Source: an uncultured Rhodospirillaceae bacterium (GTDB lineage: Bacteria; Pseudomonadota; Alphaproteobacteria; Rhodospirillales; Casp-alpha2). Taken from it: a DNA stretch of 64,000 bases. The notes beneath the pieces were generated by a model. It saw nothing but the letters and a program-made list of their open reading frames with translations. It was not told the origin of the DNA and ran no database searches. The DNA lies in the NCBI GenBank assembly GCA_913030825.1, contig CAJWCU010000007.1:120250-184249 (forward strand), read 5' to 3'. The position numbers and the translations under genes were made by a program. Positions 55,623 to 64,000 of the stretch are shown here, piece after piece (the stretch's first letter is position 1; every line of letters starts with the position of its first letter).

Positions 55623-56081
55623 ATGAAAAAGATCTTCATCGGGTTCATCGTTCTGATCTGCATCCTGGGCGGCGCCGTCGGCGCCATGAAATGGATGGAG
55701 GTCGGCCCCTTCGCCAATCCCCATGCGGAAGCCGAAAAACCCAAGCGCCCGGACAAGGGCGACGCCAAGTTCATCGAGATGACGCCCTTGCTGGTCAACG
55801 TTTTCGGCAACGGCAAGGTGCTCGGCAACTTCCAGTTTGAATTGAAGCTGGAAGTCTGGAACGACGACCATTACGCGGAAGTCCGGAAGATGACCCCGAT
55901 CCTGAAAGACGCCTTTTTCAAGGACCTGCATACCTTCATTCCGCGAATGCTGAAGGAGCAGGACCAATTGAACCTGGCGATTCTCCAACAACGGCTGCAG
56001 CAACGCGCGGATATCGTGCTTGGAAAGCATGTCGTGCAGAGCGTGCTGATCCAGTCCGTCGTCGACACCCCTCAGAAGTAG
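55623..56081 (+). CDS. Membrane-anchored protein, possibly FliL-like
   Basis: 152-aa protein with one N-terminal transmembrane segment (about 4-22) and a probably periplasmic domain. The text FIEMTPLLVNVFGNGKVLGNFQFELKLEV and a C-terminal helix before VVQSVLIQSVVD follow the strand-helix-strand pattern of FliL proteins, which stabilise flagellar stators. No flagellar gene adjoins it; it is 33 bp after thiL, so it belongs to the rib-nusB-thiL transcript. The same placement before hppA is familiar to me from other Rhodospirillales. Function unknown. Confidence 0.7.
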   Translation: MKKIFIGFIVLICILGGAVGAMKWMEVGPFANPHAEAEKPKRPDKGDAKFIEMTPLLVNVFGNGKVLGNFQFELKLEVWNDDHYAEVRKMTPILKDAFFKDLHTFIPRMLKEQDQLNLAILQQRLQQRADIVLGKHVVQSVLIQSVVDTPQK

Positions 56082-56158
56082 CCCGCGCATCGCCTGATGT
56101 TCGGCTCTGTCCGGCTGGAACCAAAGGTTTCGGGCCCGTGGCGGTCCCTGATCGGCGG

Positions 56159-56187
56159 TTGCTTTATGAAAAGGCTTTGCGTATCTT
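56159..56187 (+). promoter_or_regulatory. Candidate promoter for hppA
   Basis: TTGCTT (56159-56164) and TATCTT (56182-56187) with a 17-bp spacer, about 148 bp before hppA, implying a long leader of about 140 nt. Confidence 0.35.
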
Positions 56188-56227
56188 CCCGGCGGCTTTT
56201 CAGGCCGAAAGAACGCCTAAAATCCAA

Positions 56228-56246
56228 GGGGCCGCATACTGGCCCC
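56228..56246 (+). promoter_or_regulatory. Hairpin in the hppA leader
   Basis: GGGGCC and GGCCCC (6-bp perfect stem) around a 7-nt loop, about 90 bp before the hppA start and downstream of the candidate promoter. There is no T-run, so it is not a terminator; it may be a leader structure or only stabilise the RNA. Confidence 0.4.
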
Positions 56247-56334
56247 GATAAGAAGAATCACCGGCGCCGTAATTGAAGGGGTAGGGGAGAGTTTGTCCCG
56301 GCGGCGCGTTCACATGCATGAAGGATAATTGAGA

Positions 56335-58425
56335 ATGTCGCTTTACACCTTGGTCATCGCCTGCGGTGTCCTGGCGCTGCTTTACGGCGCCTATGCGATC
56401 CGTTCCGTCCTGTCGGCGCCCGCCGGCAACGAACGGATGCAGGAAATCGCCGGCGCCATTCAGGAAGGCGCAGCCGCCTACCTGAACCGCCAGTACACGA
56501 CCGTCGCCGTCGTCGGCGCCGTGGTCGGCATCCTGCTCGGCCTGAAGCTGGGCATGACCGTGGCCATCGGCTACTTCATCGGCGCCATCCTGTCGGGCGT
56601 CGCCGGCTACATCGGCATGAACGTCTCGGTCCGCGCCAACGTGCGCACCGCCGAAGCCGCCCAGTCCAAGGGCCTGGCGGGCGGTCTGGACGTTGCCTTC
56701 AAATCCGGCGCCGTCACCGGCATGCTGGTGGTCGGCCTGGCCCTGCTGGGCGTTGCCGGCTACTACATCGCGCTGCGCGGCATGGTCGACACGACCACCC
56801 CCGAAGGCATGCGTCACGTTCTGGAAGCCCTGGTGGCCCTCGGCTTCGGGGCGTCGCTGATCTCGATCTTCGCGCGTCTCGGCGGCGGCATCTTCACCAA
56901 GGGTGCGGACGTCGGCTCCGACCTCGTGGGTAAGATCGAAGCCGGTATCCCGGAAGACGATCCCCGCAACGCCGGCGTCATCGCCGACAACGTGGGCGAC
57001 AACGTGGGCGACTGCGCCGGTATGGCCGCCGACCTGTTCGAAACCTATGCCGTGACAATGGTCGCCACTATGCTGCTGGCCGCCATCTTCTTCACCGGTC
57101 CGGCCCAGGAACAGATGATGCTGTTCCCGCTGGTCATCGGCGGCGTCTGCATCGTCGGTTCGGTCGTCGCGACCTGGTTCGTCAAGCTGGGCGCCTCGCA
57201 GTCCATCATGGGTGCCTTGTACAAGGGCTTCATCGCCTCGGCGGTGATTTCCGCAGTCCTGATCGGCGGCGTGATCTCCATGTTCATGGGCTGGGACACC
57301 GTGTTCCAGATGGGCGACAAGACCGTGACCGGTATGCAGCTGTTCATTACGGCCCTGACGGGTCTGGGTGTGACCGGCCTGATCGTGTGGATCACCGAAT
57401 ACTACACCGGCACCGAATATCGCCCGGTGAAGTCGGTCGCCGCGGCCTCGGAAACGGGCCATGCGACCAACGTGATCCAGGGTCTCGCCGTTTCCATGGA
57501 AGCGACGGCCCTGCCGGTCATCGTGATCTGCGCCGGCATCATCGTCGCCTTCCTGAACGCCGGCCTGTTCGGCATCGCCATCGCCGCTACGACCATGCTG
57601 GCGCTCGCCGGGATGGTGGTCGCGCTCGACGCCTTCGGTCCGGTTACGGATAACGCCGGCGGCATCGCCGAAATGGCCAACCTGCCGGAAAACGTCCGCA
57701 ATACGACGGACGCCCTGGACGCCGTTGGCAACACGACCAAGGCCGTGACCAAGGGCTATGCCATCGGTTCGGCCGGTCTCGCCGCCCTGGTGCTGTTCGC
57801 CGCCTATACGGAGGACCTCAAGCACTACTTCCCGGACGTCGACGTGACCTTCCGCCTGCAGGACCCGTTCGTGGTCATCGGCCTGTTCATCGGCGGTCTG
57901 CTGCCCTACCTGTTCGGGGCCATGGGCATGATGGCCGTCGGCCGCGCCGGTGGTCAGGTGGTGGTCGAAGTGCGCCGCCAGTTCCGGGAAATCCCGGGCA
58001 TCATGGAAGGCACGGCGAAGCCGGAATACGGCAAATGCGTCGACCTTTTGACCAAGGCCGCGATCAAGGAAATGATCGTCCCGTCCATGCTGCCGGTGCT
58101 GGCACCGGTGGTCATGTACTTCGTGGTCAACGCCATCGCCGGTCAATCGGCGGCGTTCTCCGCCCTCGGCGCCATGCTGCTGGGCACCATCGTTACCGGC
58201 CTGTTCGTGGCGCTGTCCATGACCTCCGGCGGCGGTGCCTGGGATAACGCCAAGAAGTACATCGAAGACGGCCATCACGGCGGCAAGGGCTCCGACGCCC
58301 ACCATGCCGCGGTGACCGGCGATACGGTCGGTGATCCCTACAAGGACACCGCCGGTCCGGCCGTCAACCCGATGATCAAGATCATCAACATCGTGGCGAT
58401 CCTGCTGCTGGCGATCCTCGCCTAA
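56335..58425 (+). CDS. hppA: Membrane-bound proton-pumping inorganic pyrophosphatase
   Basis: Integral membrane pump (696 aa, about 16 transmembrane helices) that couples pyrophosphate hydrolysis to proton transport. Substrate site motifs are [20 protein letters not shown] and [19 protein letters not shown]. Lys469 in [11 protein letters not shown] (GNTTKA rather than GNTTAA) marks the potassium-independent subfamily, as in Rhodospirillum rubrum. The ATG at 56335 has AAGGA 9 nt upstream; an in-frame TTG two codons earlier is less likely. A strong terminator follows. Confidence 0.97.
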   Translation: MSLYTLVIACGVLALLYGAYAIRSVLSAPAGNERMQEIAGAIQEGAAAYLNRQYTTVAVVGAVVGILLGLKLGMTVAIGYFIGAILSGVAGYIGMNVSVRANVRTAEAAQSKGLAGGLDVAFKSGAVTGMLVVGLALLGVAGYYIALRGMVDTTTPEGMRHVLEALVALGFGASLISIFARLGGGIFTKGADVGSDLVGKIEAGIPEDDPRNAGVIADNVGDNVGDCAGMAADLFETYAVTMVATMLLAAIFFTGPAQEQMMLFPLVIGGVCIVGSVVATWFVKLGASQSIMGALYKGFIASAVISAVLIGGVISMFMGWDTVFQMGDKTVTGMQLFITALTGLGVTGLIVWITEYYTGTEYRPVKSVAAASETGHATNVIQGLAVSMEATALPVIVICAGIIVAFLNAGLFGIAIAATTMLALAGMVVALDAFGPVTDNAGGIAEMANLPENVRNTTDALDAVGNTTKAVTKGYAIGSAGLAALVLFAAYTEDLKHYFPDVDVTFRLQDPFVVIGLFIGGLLPYLFGAMGMMAVGRAGGQVVVEVRRQFREIPGIMEGTAKPEYGKCVDLLTKAAIKEMIVPSMLPVLAPVVMYFVVNAIAGQSAAFSALGAMLLGTIVTGLFVALSMTSGGGAWDNAKKYIEDGHHGGKGSDAHHAAVTGDTVGDPYKDTAGPAVNPMIKIINIVAILLLAILA

Positions 58426-58450
58426 GCAACAGACCGCTCACAAGCCTAAG

Positions 58451-58485
58451 AAAAACCCCGGTGGCTCGGCCATCGGGGTTTTTTC
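58451..58485. terminator. Bidirectional rho-independent terminator between hppA and bamE
   Basis: A long hairpin, AACCCCGGTGGC paired with GCCATCGGGGTT around TCG with one G-T wobble, is flanked by A5 on the left and T6 on the right. It suits termination of hppA on the plus strand and of bamE on the minus strand. Confidence 0.85.
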
Positions 58486-58537
58486 TTTGTCCGGTTTCCG
58501 GCGCATCCGTGCAACGCGGCGGCGAGGGGATGGAATA

Positions 58538-59053
58538 TCAGTTCCCGCTGGGATCGAGGCCGCTGTCGCCGGTGTTGAACCGCCCGACGTTGTGGAACAA
58601 TTGATCCCAGAAGGTGACCTCGTTGCCCGAGGTCGGGGTCACGCGCTCTACGTGCTTCACGTCCTGGGCGTTGGACAGGTCGAGCTTCTTGACCTCGTTG
58701 ACGATCCCCTTGTCGGTGAACTTGACCATGATCACGTTGCGTTCGACGACCTCGGGTGCCATGAAGGCGAAGGTTTCCGTCTTTTCGCTGATGTACAGCC
58801 AAAGATCGGAATCAAAGGGCGTAACGCTGGACGGCGAGCCCAAGATTTCCGCGACTTCCTCGCGGCTCATGTCGCCGGGAACGACTTCGGCCAGGCGTTC
58901 GGAATCGGGCAGGTTGCCGCGCACCGCGACACGGGTCGCGCAGCCGCTCAAGGTCGCCGATACCAGCACCGCCGCCGTCAGGAGGGCTGCCGCGCGGCGC
59001 GGGGAGGGCAAACGAAATTCCGAATTGGTCATTTTGGTCGATTTCTCCGTCAT
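58538..59053 (-). CDS. bamE: Outer membrane protein assembly factor BamE
   Basis: Lipoprotein of the BAM complex (SmpA/OmlA family). The signal peptide ends in the lipobox LSGC at about residues 35-38, so the mature protein is acylated at the cysteine. The core motif GDMSREEVAEILGSPSSVTPFDSDLWLYISEKTE is typical of BamE. 171 aa, with a longer C-terminal extension than the E. coli protein. It is divergent from the bc1-chaperone gene, as seen in related Rhodospirillales. Confidence 0.92.
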   Translation of the reverse strand: MTEKSTKMTNSEFRLPSPRRAAALLTAAVLVSATLSGCATRVAVRGNLPDSERLAEVVPGDMSREEVAEILGSPSSVTPFDSDLWLYISEKTETFAFMAPEVVERNVIMVKFTDKGIVNEVKKLDLSNAQDVKHVERVTPTSGNEVTFWDQLFHNVGRFNTGDSGLDPSGN

Positions 59054-59172
59054 GACGCCCCGAATACCGTCTTCTTGCGTGCAAGACCAGGAAGGACTTG
59101 ATAATTAGTCACGCGAATGAGCAAGTCCAGGGGTAAGCCCCGGGTTTTTACCCCATTTCGGTACGTTTCGCG

Positions 59173-59730
59173 ATGATCCTCTCTCTCTTCAAGCGTAATT
59201 CCGCTACCGCCGCCGCGCGGACGCTGTACGGCGAAATTGTGGCCCAGGCCCGGCAACCTGGGTTTTACGGCCCCGATGGCGGCGTCGCCGATACGGAAGA
59301 CGGCCGCTACGACATGATTTTGTTGCATGTGTTCCTTGTGCTGGAGCGTCTGAACCGGGTATCGCCCGAGCCGAAAGACCTGAAACAGGCGTTGTTCGAC
59401 GTTTTGTTCGAAGACCTCGATCGCAGTCTCCGAGAAATGGGCTTCGGCGACGAAGGTGTGCGGCGGCGCATTCAGAAAATGGTTGAAGGATTCTACGGCC
59501 GCATGACCGCCTATCGCGATGGCATGGCGGGCGGGGATGAGGCTCTGGGCGCGGCGCTCCAGCGAAATCTCTATCGCAATACAGAACCGGAAGACGCCCA
59601 GGTCGGCCGCCTGGTTGCCTATATCAGTCGCCAGACGGACCATCTGGCAGCCCAGCCAGATGCGGGAGTCCTCGGCGGAAAGCCCGGCTTCCGGGCCCCT
59701 GAATTGGCGGGCGAGGAGGCATCGGCATGA
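59173..59730 (+). CDS. Ubiquinol-cytochrome c chaperone (CBP3-like)
   Basis: 185-aa helical protein of the CBP3/UQCC1 family, which helps assemble cytochrome b into the bc1 complex. Typical segments are LYGEIVAQARQPGFYGPDGGVADTEDGRYDMILLHVFLVLERL (split by the family's conserved DGRYDM motif), FEDLDRSLREMGFGDEGVRRRIQKM and FYGRMTAYRDGM. Its stop overlaps the yceD start by 4 bp. An intact bc1 complex elsewhere in the genome is implied. Confidence 0.92.
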   Translation: MILSLFKRNSATAAARTLYGEIVAQARQPGFYGPDGGVADTEDGRYDMILLHVFLVLERLNRVSPEPKDLKQALFDVLFEDLDRSLREMGFGDEGVRRRIQKMVEGFYGRMTAYRDGMAGGDEALGAALQRNLYRNTEPEDAQVGRLVAYISRQTDHLAAQPDAGVLGGKPGFRAPELAGEEASA

Positions 59731-60272
59731 ACGAGACCGAAGATTTCCCGATTTCGCACCCGATTTCCGTCGTCGAACTGCTTCAGGCAGAGAAGATTCG
59801 TGTGTCCATCGATGCCGGGCCGGAGGAACGGGCGGCGCTTGCGGAATACCTGGGGATCCCGGAAGTCCGGACGCTGAAGGCCGATTTGATCTTGCGCGCC
59901 GAGCCGGGCCGCCAGTTCGTCCTGGACGGTCATGTCACGGCAGAAATCGTTCAGTCCTGCATCGCCACCCTGAATCCGGTCGAGGCCCGCCTGGACGGCC
60001 CGATTCGGCGTGTTTATCAGGATGGCGCAGCGCCCGAGGAGGATCCTGAGATGGATCCCTTCGACGACGATACCCCCGATGACGTCGAGAACGGCGTGAT
60101 CGATGCAGGGGCCGCCGTTTGCGAGCACATCACCTTGGAAATGGAGCCTTATCCGCGCAGCCCCGAGGCCCCCGAGGACGATGCCGCCGCCGGCGGCGTG
60201 TCCGGCGACGATGGGCTGGGCGAAGATCATCCCTTCGCGGTCCTTGCACGGATGCGCAATCTTGAAAAATAA
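59727..60272 (+). CDS. yceD: YceD/DUF177 family protein
   Basis: 181-aa member of the DUF177 family. It has the typical two-strand core LKADLILRAEPGRQFVLDGHVTAEIVQSCIATL with the cysteine-containing SCIATL turn, followed by a long acidic linker. In many bacteria yceD lies before rpmF, and in some it has been linked to 23S rRNA processing; here too rpmF follows, 109 bp downstream. The start overlaps the upstream chaperone gene by 4 bp. Confidence 0.9.
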   Translation: MNETEDFPISHPISVVELLQAEKIRVSIDAGPEERAALAEYLGIPEVRTLKADLILRAEPGRQFVLDGHVTAEIVQSCIATLNPVEARLDGPIRRVYQDGAAPEEDPEMDPFDDDTPDDVENGVIDAGAAVCEHITLEMEPYPRSPEAPEDDAAAGGVSGDDGLGEDHPFAVLARMRNLEK

Positions 60273-60286
60273 TGGTGGGTTAGCGC

Positions 60287-60315
60287 TTGCAGGAAAAAGC
60301 GAGATTGTTTAAGTA
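60287..60315 (+). promoter_or_regulatory. Candidate promoter for rpmF-plsX-fabH
   Basis: TTGCAG (60287-60292) and TAAGTA (60310-60315) are 17 bp apart, 67 bp before rpmF. A GCGGC-TTCGC-GCCGC hairpin (60317-60331) comes right after the -10, and a T7 run precedes the gene, so the leader may be structured. Confidence 0.4.
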
Positions 60316-60381
60316 AGCGGCTTCGCGCCGCAGGCGGGATTTCCGTCCGGGCGTTATTTTTTTGAATAAGGTAAACTCAGC

Positions 60382-60567
60382 ATGGCTGTTCCTAAGAAGA
60401 AAGTCTCGAAGTCCAAAAGAGACATGAGACGAGCCCATCACCGCTTGGCGGCTTCGTCCTACAACGAATGCTCCAACTGCGGCGAGCTGAAACGCCCCCA
60501 CCATGTGTGTCAGGCGTGCGGTCACTATGACGACCGCGAAGTGATCGAAGCCGACGACGCCGCGTAG
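60382..60567 (+). CDS. rpmF: 50S ribosomal protein L32
   Basis: 61-aa ribosomal protein. It starts [21 protein letters not shown] and has a zinc-binding set [20 protein letters not shown] with four cysteines, so it is the zinc-binding (C+) form. An AATAAGG sequence lies before the ATG. rpmF-plsX-fabH is the classic order linking ribosome and lipid synthesis. Confidence 0.97.
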   Translation: MAVPKKKVSKSKRDMRRAHHRLAASSYNECSNCGELKRPHHVCQACGHYDDREVIEADDAA

Positions 60568-60618
60568 CCCTGTTTATCGGGCGCTAACAAAACGAGGCTG
60601 TCGGGAAAGGACTCTTCC

Positions 60619-61719
60619 TTGTCGGATAACCTGACGCTCTCCATCGATGCCATGGGCGGGGATAACGCCCCGGACATGGTCGTGGAAGGCGTGGATACGG
60701 CTCTTGAGCGGCTGACGAACGTCAGCTTCCTCTTGTTCGGCGACGAAGCGCGCCTGAACCCCTTGTTGGACCGGTTCCCCCGGGCCCGGGCGGTGTCTCA
60801 GGTGCGCCATACGTCGGACGTCGTGACCAACGACGCCAAGCCGGCCCATGCCTTGCGCCAGGGCCGTGCTTCCAGCATGCGCTTGGCGATCAACGCCGTC
60901 GCCGACGGCGAAGCGGCGGGCATCGTCTCGGCCGGCAACACCGGCGCGCTGATGGCCATGGCCAAGTTCGTGCTCAAGACCTTGCCGGGCATCGACCGCC
61001 CGGCGATCGCGACCTATTTCCCGACCCGGCGCGGCGAGAGCGTTATGCTGGATCTCGGCGCCAACGTCGAATGCGACGCCGAGAACCTGATCCAATTCGC
61101 CGTCATGGGCGAAGTTTTCGCGCGCAACGTGCTGGGCCTTGAAAACCCCAGTGTCGGTATCCTCAATGTCGGGCAGGAAGACCTGAAGGGCAATCAGGCG
61201 GTCAAGCTTGCGTCCCAGGGTTTGATGAACGCGGCGTTGCCGCTGCATTTTCATGGCTTCGTCGAAGGCGACGATATCGGCGCCGGCACCGTGGACGTCA
61301 TCGTGACCGACGGGTTCACCGGCAACGTCGCGCTGAAGACCGCGGAAGGCACGGCCAAGCTGTTCGGCCACTTCCTGCGCGAAGCCTTGACCAGCACGTT
61401 CACGGCCAAGCTCGGCGCGTTGCTGGCCAAACGGGCGCTGATGACCTTCAAGATGCGGATTGATCCTCGGCGCTACAACGGCGCCATGCTGGTCGGTCTC
61501 AATGGGATTTGCGTGAAAAGCCACGGCGGCACGGACGGCGTCGGTTTCGCGAATGCCATTCACGTCGCGGTCGACCTGATTTCCAACAACTTCAACGAAA
61601 GCATCAAGGAGGACTACGAAAAATTCCGTGCCTCCAGCGATCCCGACGCGTTGAAGGACAGCAGTGACCCGACCGATACGAACACGCCCGACGGATCGGG
61701 CGCGGTGGCCAACGGATGA
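60619..61719 (+). CDS. plsX: Phosphate acyltransferase PlsX
   Basis: Makes acyl-phosphate from acyl-ACP for phospholipid synthesis with PlsY. 366 aa. Motifs [58 protein letters not shown] and [17 protein letters not shown] are conserved. The start is TTG at 60619 with GGGAAAGG upstream; no ATG fits. The stop overlaps fabH by 4 bp. A short hydrophilic tail at the end is rich in Asp, Ser and Thr. Confidence 0.96.
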   Translation: MSDNLTLSIDAMGGDNAPDMVVEGVDTALERLTNVSFLLFGDEARLNPLLDRFPRARAVSQVRHTSDVVTNDAKPAHALRQGRASSMRLAINAVADGEAAGIVSAGNTGALMAMAKFVLKTLPGIDRPAIATYFPTRRGESVMLDLGANVECDAENLIQFAVMGEVFARNVLGLENPSVGILNVGQEDLKGNQAVKLASQGLMNAALPLHFHGFVEGDDIGAGTVDVIVTDGFTGNVALKTAEGTAKLFGHFLREALTSTFTAKLGALLAKRALMTFKMRIDPRRYNGAMLVGLNGICVKSHGGTDGVGFANAIHVAVDLISNNFNESIKEDYEKFRASSDPDALKDSSDPTDTNTPDGSGAVANG

Positions 61720-62732
61720 CCCCACGCTCCGTCATTCTCGGCTGCGGCTCCTACCTGCCCGAACGCGTGGTTTCCAACGAGGAACTGGCACAGCGCGTCG
61801 ATACGACCCATGACTGGATCGTCGAACGCACCGGTATCACCCAGCGTTACATCGCCGAAGACGGCCAATATACCTCGGACCTCGCCATCGCCGCCGCCGA
61901 ACGGGCGGTCGAACACGCCGGGATTGAGGTCGATGACATCGATCTGGTCATCCTGGCGACGACCACGCCGGACCAGACGTTTCCGTCCACGGCGACGAAA
62001 GTGCAGGCGGCTCTCGGCATGTCGAACGGGGCGGCCTTCGATATTCAGGCCGTCTGTTCGGGCTTTCTCTATGGAATTTCCACCGCCGACGCCTTCATCA
62101 AATCGGGCCAGGCGAAGACGGTTCTTCTGATCGGTGCCGAAACATTCTCCCGTATCCTCGATTGGGAGGACCGCACGACCTGCGTATTGTTCGGTGACGG
62201 GGCAGGGGCCGTGGTCATGCAGGCATCCACCAATGGTGCGGCGCACGGCGCCAATGAAGACGCCGAACCGGGCCAGGCGGGCCATAATCAGGAACGCGGC
62301 GTTCTGTCCACGCATCTGCATTCGGACGGCAAGTTGAACGACCTTCTTTATGTAGACGGCGGGCCGTCTTCGACCCAGACCGTGGGGCATGTCCGCATGG
62401 TCGGACGCGAGGTTTTCCGCCATGCCGTGACCAATTTGGCCGCCGTGGTCGATGAGGCATTGGAAGCCAACGGGCTGGAACGCGACGATATTTCCTGGGT
62501 CGTCCCACACCAGGCCAACAAACGCATTCTGGATTCGACGGCGCGTAAATTGGGCCTCCCGGCGGAGCGGGTCATTACGACTGTGGATCGACATGCCAAT
62601 ACCTCGGCCGCGTCCGTTCCGCTGGCGTTGGATGCCGCCGTCAAGGACGGCCGCATCAAGCGCGGCGACCTTTTGCTGCTCGAAGCGATGGGTGGCGGGC
62701 TGACCTGGGGCTCGGCGCTCGTTCGCTGGTGA
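61716..62732 (+). CDS. fabH: Beta-ketoacyl-[acyl-carrier-protein] synthase III
   Basis: Starts fatty-acid elongation from acetyl-CoA and malonyl-ACP. The nucleophile is Cys114 in [10 protein letters not shown]; the histidine and asparagine partners are in [12 protein letters not shown] and [12 protein letters not shown]. 338 aa; a small insertion near residues 170-190 ([17 protein letters not shown]) lengthens a surface loop. Translationally coupled to plsX. Confidence 0.96.
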   Translation: MTPRSVILGCGSYLPERVVSNEELAQRVDTTHDWIVERTGITQRYIAEDGQYTSDLAIAAAERAVEHAGIEVDDIDLVILATTTPDQTFPSTATKVQAALGMSNGAAFDIQAVCSGFLYGISTADAFIKSGQAKTVLLIGAETFSRILDWEDRTTCVLFGDGAGAVVMQASTNGAAHGANEDAEPGQAGHNQERGVLSTHLHSDGKLNDLLYVDGGPSSTQTVGHVRMVGREVFRHAVTNLAAVVDEALEANGLERDDISWVVPHQANKRILDSTARKLGLPAERVITTVDRHANTSAASVPLALDAAVKDGRIKRGDLLLLEAMGGGLTWGSALVRW

Positions 62733-62795
62733 GTTGCGGCCCCGCGCCCTTAAATTCCCGACTGATATTAAGTTGTTACACGCAACCCTTTGACG

Positions 62796-62824
62796 TTGAC
62801 GGCTTTCTCCGGCGGAGATACCCT
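62796..62824 (+). promoter_or_regulatory. Candidate promoter for ihfA
   Basis: TTGACG (62796-62801) and TACCCT (62819-62824) with 17 bp between, 34 bp before ihfA. A second TTGACG copy sits 6 bp further upstream. Confidence 0.4.
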
Positions 62825-62858
62825 TTGCCTCGGTCGCGGACCTAAGGGGGACCGGATA

Positions 62859-63164
62859 ATGGCAGGTAAGACAATTACCCGCGCGCAGCTTGGCGAGGCG
62901 GTCTACCAGGAAGTTGGGTTGTCGCGGAACGAGTCCGCCGCCCTTCTTGAAAACGTTCTCGGTTATATGACCGACGCCCTGGCACAAGGCGAGACGGTGA
63001 AGATATCCTCGTTCGGGAGCTTTTCCGTCCGCCAGAAGGGCCAGCGGATCGGCCGCAACCCGAAGACCGGTCAGGAAGTGCCGATCCTTCCCCGCAAGGT
63101 CTTGGTGTTCCGGCCGTCCCAGGTTCTCAAGAGCCGGATCAACCGCTCCATGAGCGGCAGCTAG
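62859..63164 (+). CDS. ihfA: Integration host factor alpha subunit
   Basis: DNA-bending protein, one half of the IHF heterodimer. 101 aa; [54 protein letters not shown] and [12 protein letters not shown] match IHF alpha, including the DNA-intercalating proline arm. Start at 62859 with AAGGGGGA upstream; the longer frame from 62790 covers the promoter. The beta subunit is not in the window. Followed 13 bp later by a MerR-type gene, as in other Proteobacteria. Confidence 0.96.
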   Translation: MAGKTITRAQLGEAVYQEVGLSRNESAALLENVLGYMTDALAQGETVKISSFGSFSVRQKGQRIGRNPKTGQEVPILPRKVLVFRPSQVLKSRINRSMSGS

Positions 63165-63177
63165 ATTCCGCCGGGCG

Positions 63178-63567
63178 ATGGCTGCAGACGACACTCGATC
63201 CGTGAAGAAATCCGCCGGCGCCTTCCGCACCATCAGCGAGGTGGCCGAAGAACTGGATTTGCCGCAGCACGTCCTGCGGTTCTGGGAAACCAAGTTCCCG
63301 CAAATCAAACCCATGAAGCGCGGCGGCGGCCGTCGCTATTACCGGCCCGAGGATATTCAGCTTCTCGACCGCATTCGCCGCTGGCTTTATGAAGACGGCT
63401 ACACCATCAAGGGTGTGCAGAAACTACTCAAGGACGGCGTCACCGACGATGCCGAAACCGCGCAGCCCGATGCCGGCGACGAGGCAACTCCGGTGTCCGA
63501 AGATCAGGCGTCGCAGCTCGGTGCAATCCTCGCCGACCTCAAGGAAATCCGCGCCCTCATGACCTGA
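63178..63567 (+). CDS. MerR-family transcriptional regulator
   Basis: 129-aa regulator with an N-terminal winged helix-turn-helix (about 17-85): [28 protein letters not shown], then [36 protein letters not shown]. The C-terminal part is short and acidic with no metal-binding cysteines, so a classical metal sensor is unlikely. The ihfA-merR pair before a tRNA-Pro gene is widely conserved, but its targets are unknown. Confidence 0.92.
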   Translation: MAADDTRSVKKSAGAFRTISEVAEELDLPQHVLRFWETKFPQIKPMKRGGGRRYYRPEDIQLLDRIRRWLYEDGYTIKGVQKLLKDGVTDDAETAQPDAGDEATPVSEDQASQLGAILADLKEIRALMT

Positions 63568-63623
63568 CCTGACGGTCGCTTTCGCAGCGCCGAAAAAAAG
63601 GCCGGGCAGGGGGTGCAGGGTTG

Positions 63624-63652
63624 TTGCCCCCACCAGACACAGCAAGTATAGT
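63624..63652 (+). promoter_or_regulatory. Candidate promoter for tRNA-Pro
   Basis: TTGCCC (63624-63629) and TATAGT (63647-63652) with a 17-bp spacer, 87 bp before the tRNA. The -10 is followed by CCGCCCC, a GC-rich discriminator of the kind seen at stringently controlled stable-RNA promoters. Confidence 0.55.
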
Positions 63653-63739
63653 CCGCCCCGCAATCCACCCGGCCCGCCGGGCCGATTTGCCGGGCGTCGC
63701 GGGCCCTCCCAATCAAATGACCGCGGCCCTTAGAAACGT

Positions 63740-63816
63740 CGGAGCGTAGCGCAGCCTGGTAGCGCACCACACTGGGGGTGTGGGGGTCGTGGGTTCGAAT
63801 CCCGCCGCTCCGACCA
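63740..63816 (+). tRNA. tRNA-Pro (anticodon GGG)
   Basis: A 77-nt cloverleaf with encoded CCA. The acceptor pairs CGGAGCG with CGCTCCG, the D-arm has GCGC stems around AGCCTGGTA, the anticodon stem CCACA/TGTGG encloses the loop CTGGGGG (anticodon GGG, reading CCC/CCU), and the T-arm is GTGGG-TTCGAAT-CCCGC. The C1-G72 pair is typical of proline tRNAs. Confidence 0.95.
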
Positions 63817-63880
63817 TTTCTCTCTTACATCGGAATGTTCAGACCCGTCGGTCAGGCGGCGCGTCTCCTACGCGCGAAGA

Positions 63881-63904
63881 AAACGGTCGGGACACGAGGT
63901 CCCG
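63881..63904 (-). terminator. Second leftward terminator-like hairpin (shorter copy)
   Basis: CGGGAC-ACGAG-GTCCCG, a 6-bp stem with loop ACGAG, identical in core to the stronger hairpin 43 bp to the right. On the minus strand it is followed by TTTTC, so it could act as a back-up terminator for a gene coming from the right. Confidence 0.5.
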
Positions 63905-63925
63905 CCCAGCGCCGCAGGCACAAAG

Positions 63926-63955
63926 AAAAACGGCCGGGACACGAGGTCCCGGCCG
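63926..63955 (-). terminator. Leftward rho-independent terminator
   Basis: Perfect 10-bp stem, CGGCCGGGAC paired with GTCCCGGCCG around ACGAG, followed on the minus strand by TTTTTC. It should terminate a leftward transcript entering from beyond the right edge. Confidence 0.8.
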
Positions 63956-64000
63956 GCAGTCTGTGCTCTTGAGGGAAGGGAGGATTCATTACAAATCCAT

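Noticed and set aside
56200..58305. A 701-codon leftward frame within hppA, rich in His, Asp and Gly.
   Set aside because: Antisense shadow of the highly conserved pyrophosphatase gene.
63881..63955. Repeated GGGACACGAGGTCCC units that might suggest a short CRISPR or other repeat array.
   Set aside because: Only two copies, each palindromic and followed by a T-run on the minus strand; terminators explain them better.

Overview
This window is a chromosomal segment of a GC-rich alphaproteobacterium, most likely a Rhodospirillales-type organism. Three things point there: a pyruvate dehydrogenase E1-beta with its own lipoyl domain, the gene order folK-rpoZ-rsh-pdxJ-acpS-lepB-rnc-era-recO-parC, and the order nrdR-ribD-ribE-ribB-ribH-nusB-thiL-hppA followed by bamE, a cytochrome bc1 chaperone gene, yceD, rpmF, plsX, fabH, ihfA and a merR-type gene. 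Small families seen mainly in Alphaproteobacteria (DUF4169, DUF4170, a DUF6898-like protein) support this. The assignment is inference from gene content; no rRNA is present. The window is almost entirely core genes. I see no insertion sequence, prophage, CRISPR array or secondary-metabolite cluster.

Layout. 1-6620: pyruvate dehydrogenase operon (pdhA cut by the left edge, pdhB, pdhC, lpdA), lipA, and a Coq10/RatA START-domain gene. 6617-8507: leftward genes for an unknown membrane protein, a CinA-type deamidase and pgpA. 8833-10588: an M23 peptidase overlapping a bactofilin gene, a likely cell-shape unit. 10635-15380: leftward genes for a PLP dehydratase, an alpha/beta hydrolase, a haloacid dehalogenase and a lytic transglycosylase. 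15617-17745: dapA, smpB and a molybdopterin oxidoreductase. 17777-20542: an unusually long AcnB-type aconitase. 20893-25211: small accessory and maintenance genes (2OG oxygenase, DUF4197, GST, DUF4170, DUF4169, family-5 uracil-DNA glycosylase, NYN-domain protein).

25334-35527 is the folK to parC block: folate, transcription (omega), stringent response, vitamin B6, acyl-carrier activation, protein export, RNA processing, ribosome maturation, recombination and chromosome decatenation. 35555-38431 holds the N-degron transferase gene and flagellar stator genes motB and motA. 38691-45921 is a more variable metabolic stretch: flavin reductase, membrane-anchored methyltransferase, threonine deaminase, penicillin acylase family, class III CoA-transferase and alpha/beta hydrolase. 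46114-50161: cheW, hemB, a small conserved gene, rpiB and glyA. 50264-58425: nrdR, the riboflavin operon, nusB, thiL, a membrane protein and a proton-pumping pyrophosphatase. 58538-63567: bamE, bc1 chaperone, yceD, rpmF-plsX-fabH (ribosome and fatty-acid synthesis), ihfA and merR. A tRNA-Pro(GGG) and two near-identical leftward terminator hairpins close the window.

No clearly new multi-gene system was found. The points most worth a second look are the aconitase, which resembles the long form I associate with Bacteroidetes; the degenerate GTP cyclohydrolase II half of RibB; the membrane-anchored methyltransferase translationally linked to a flavin reductase; the NYN-domain protein with an acidic tail; the unknown leftward membrane protein at 6617-7189; and the paired terminators at the right edge.
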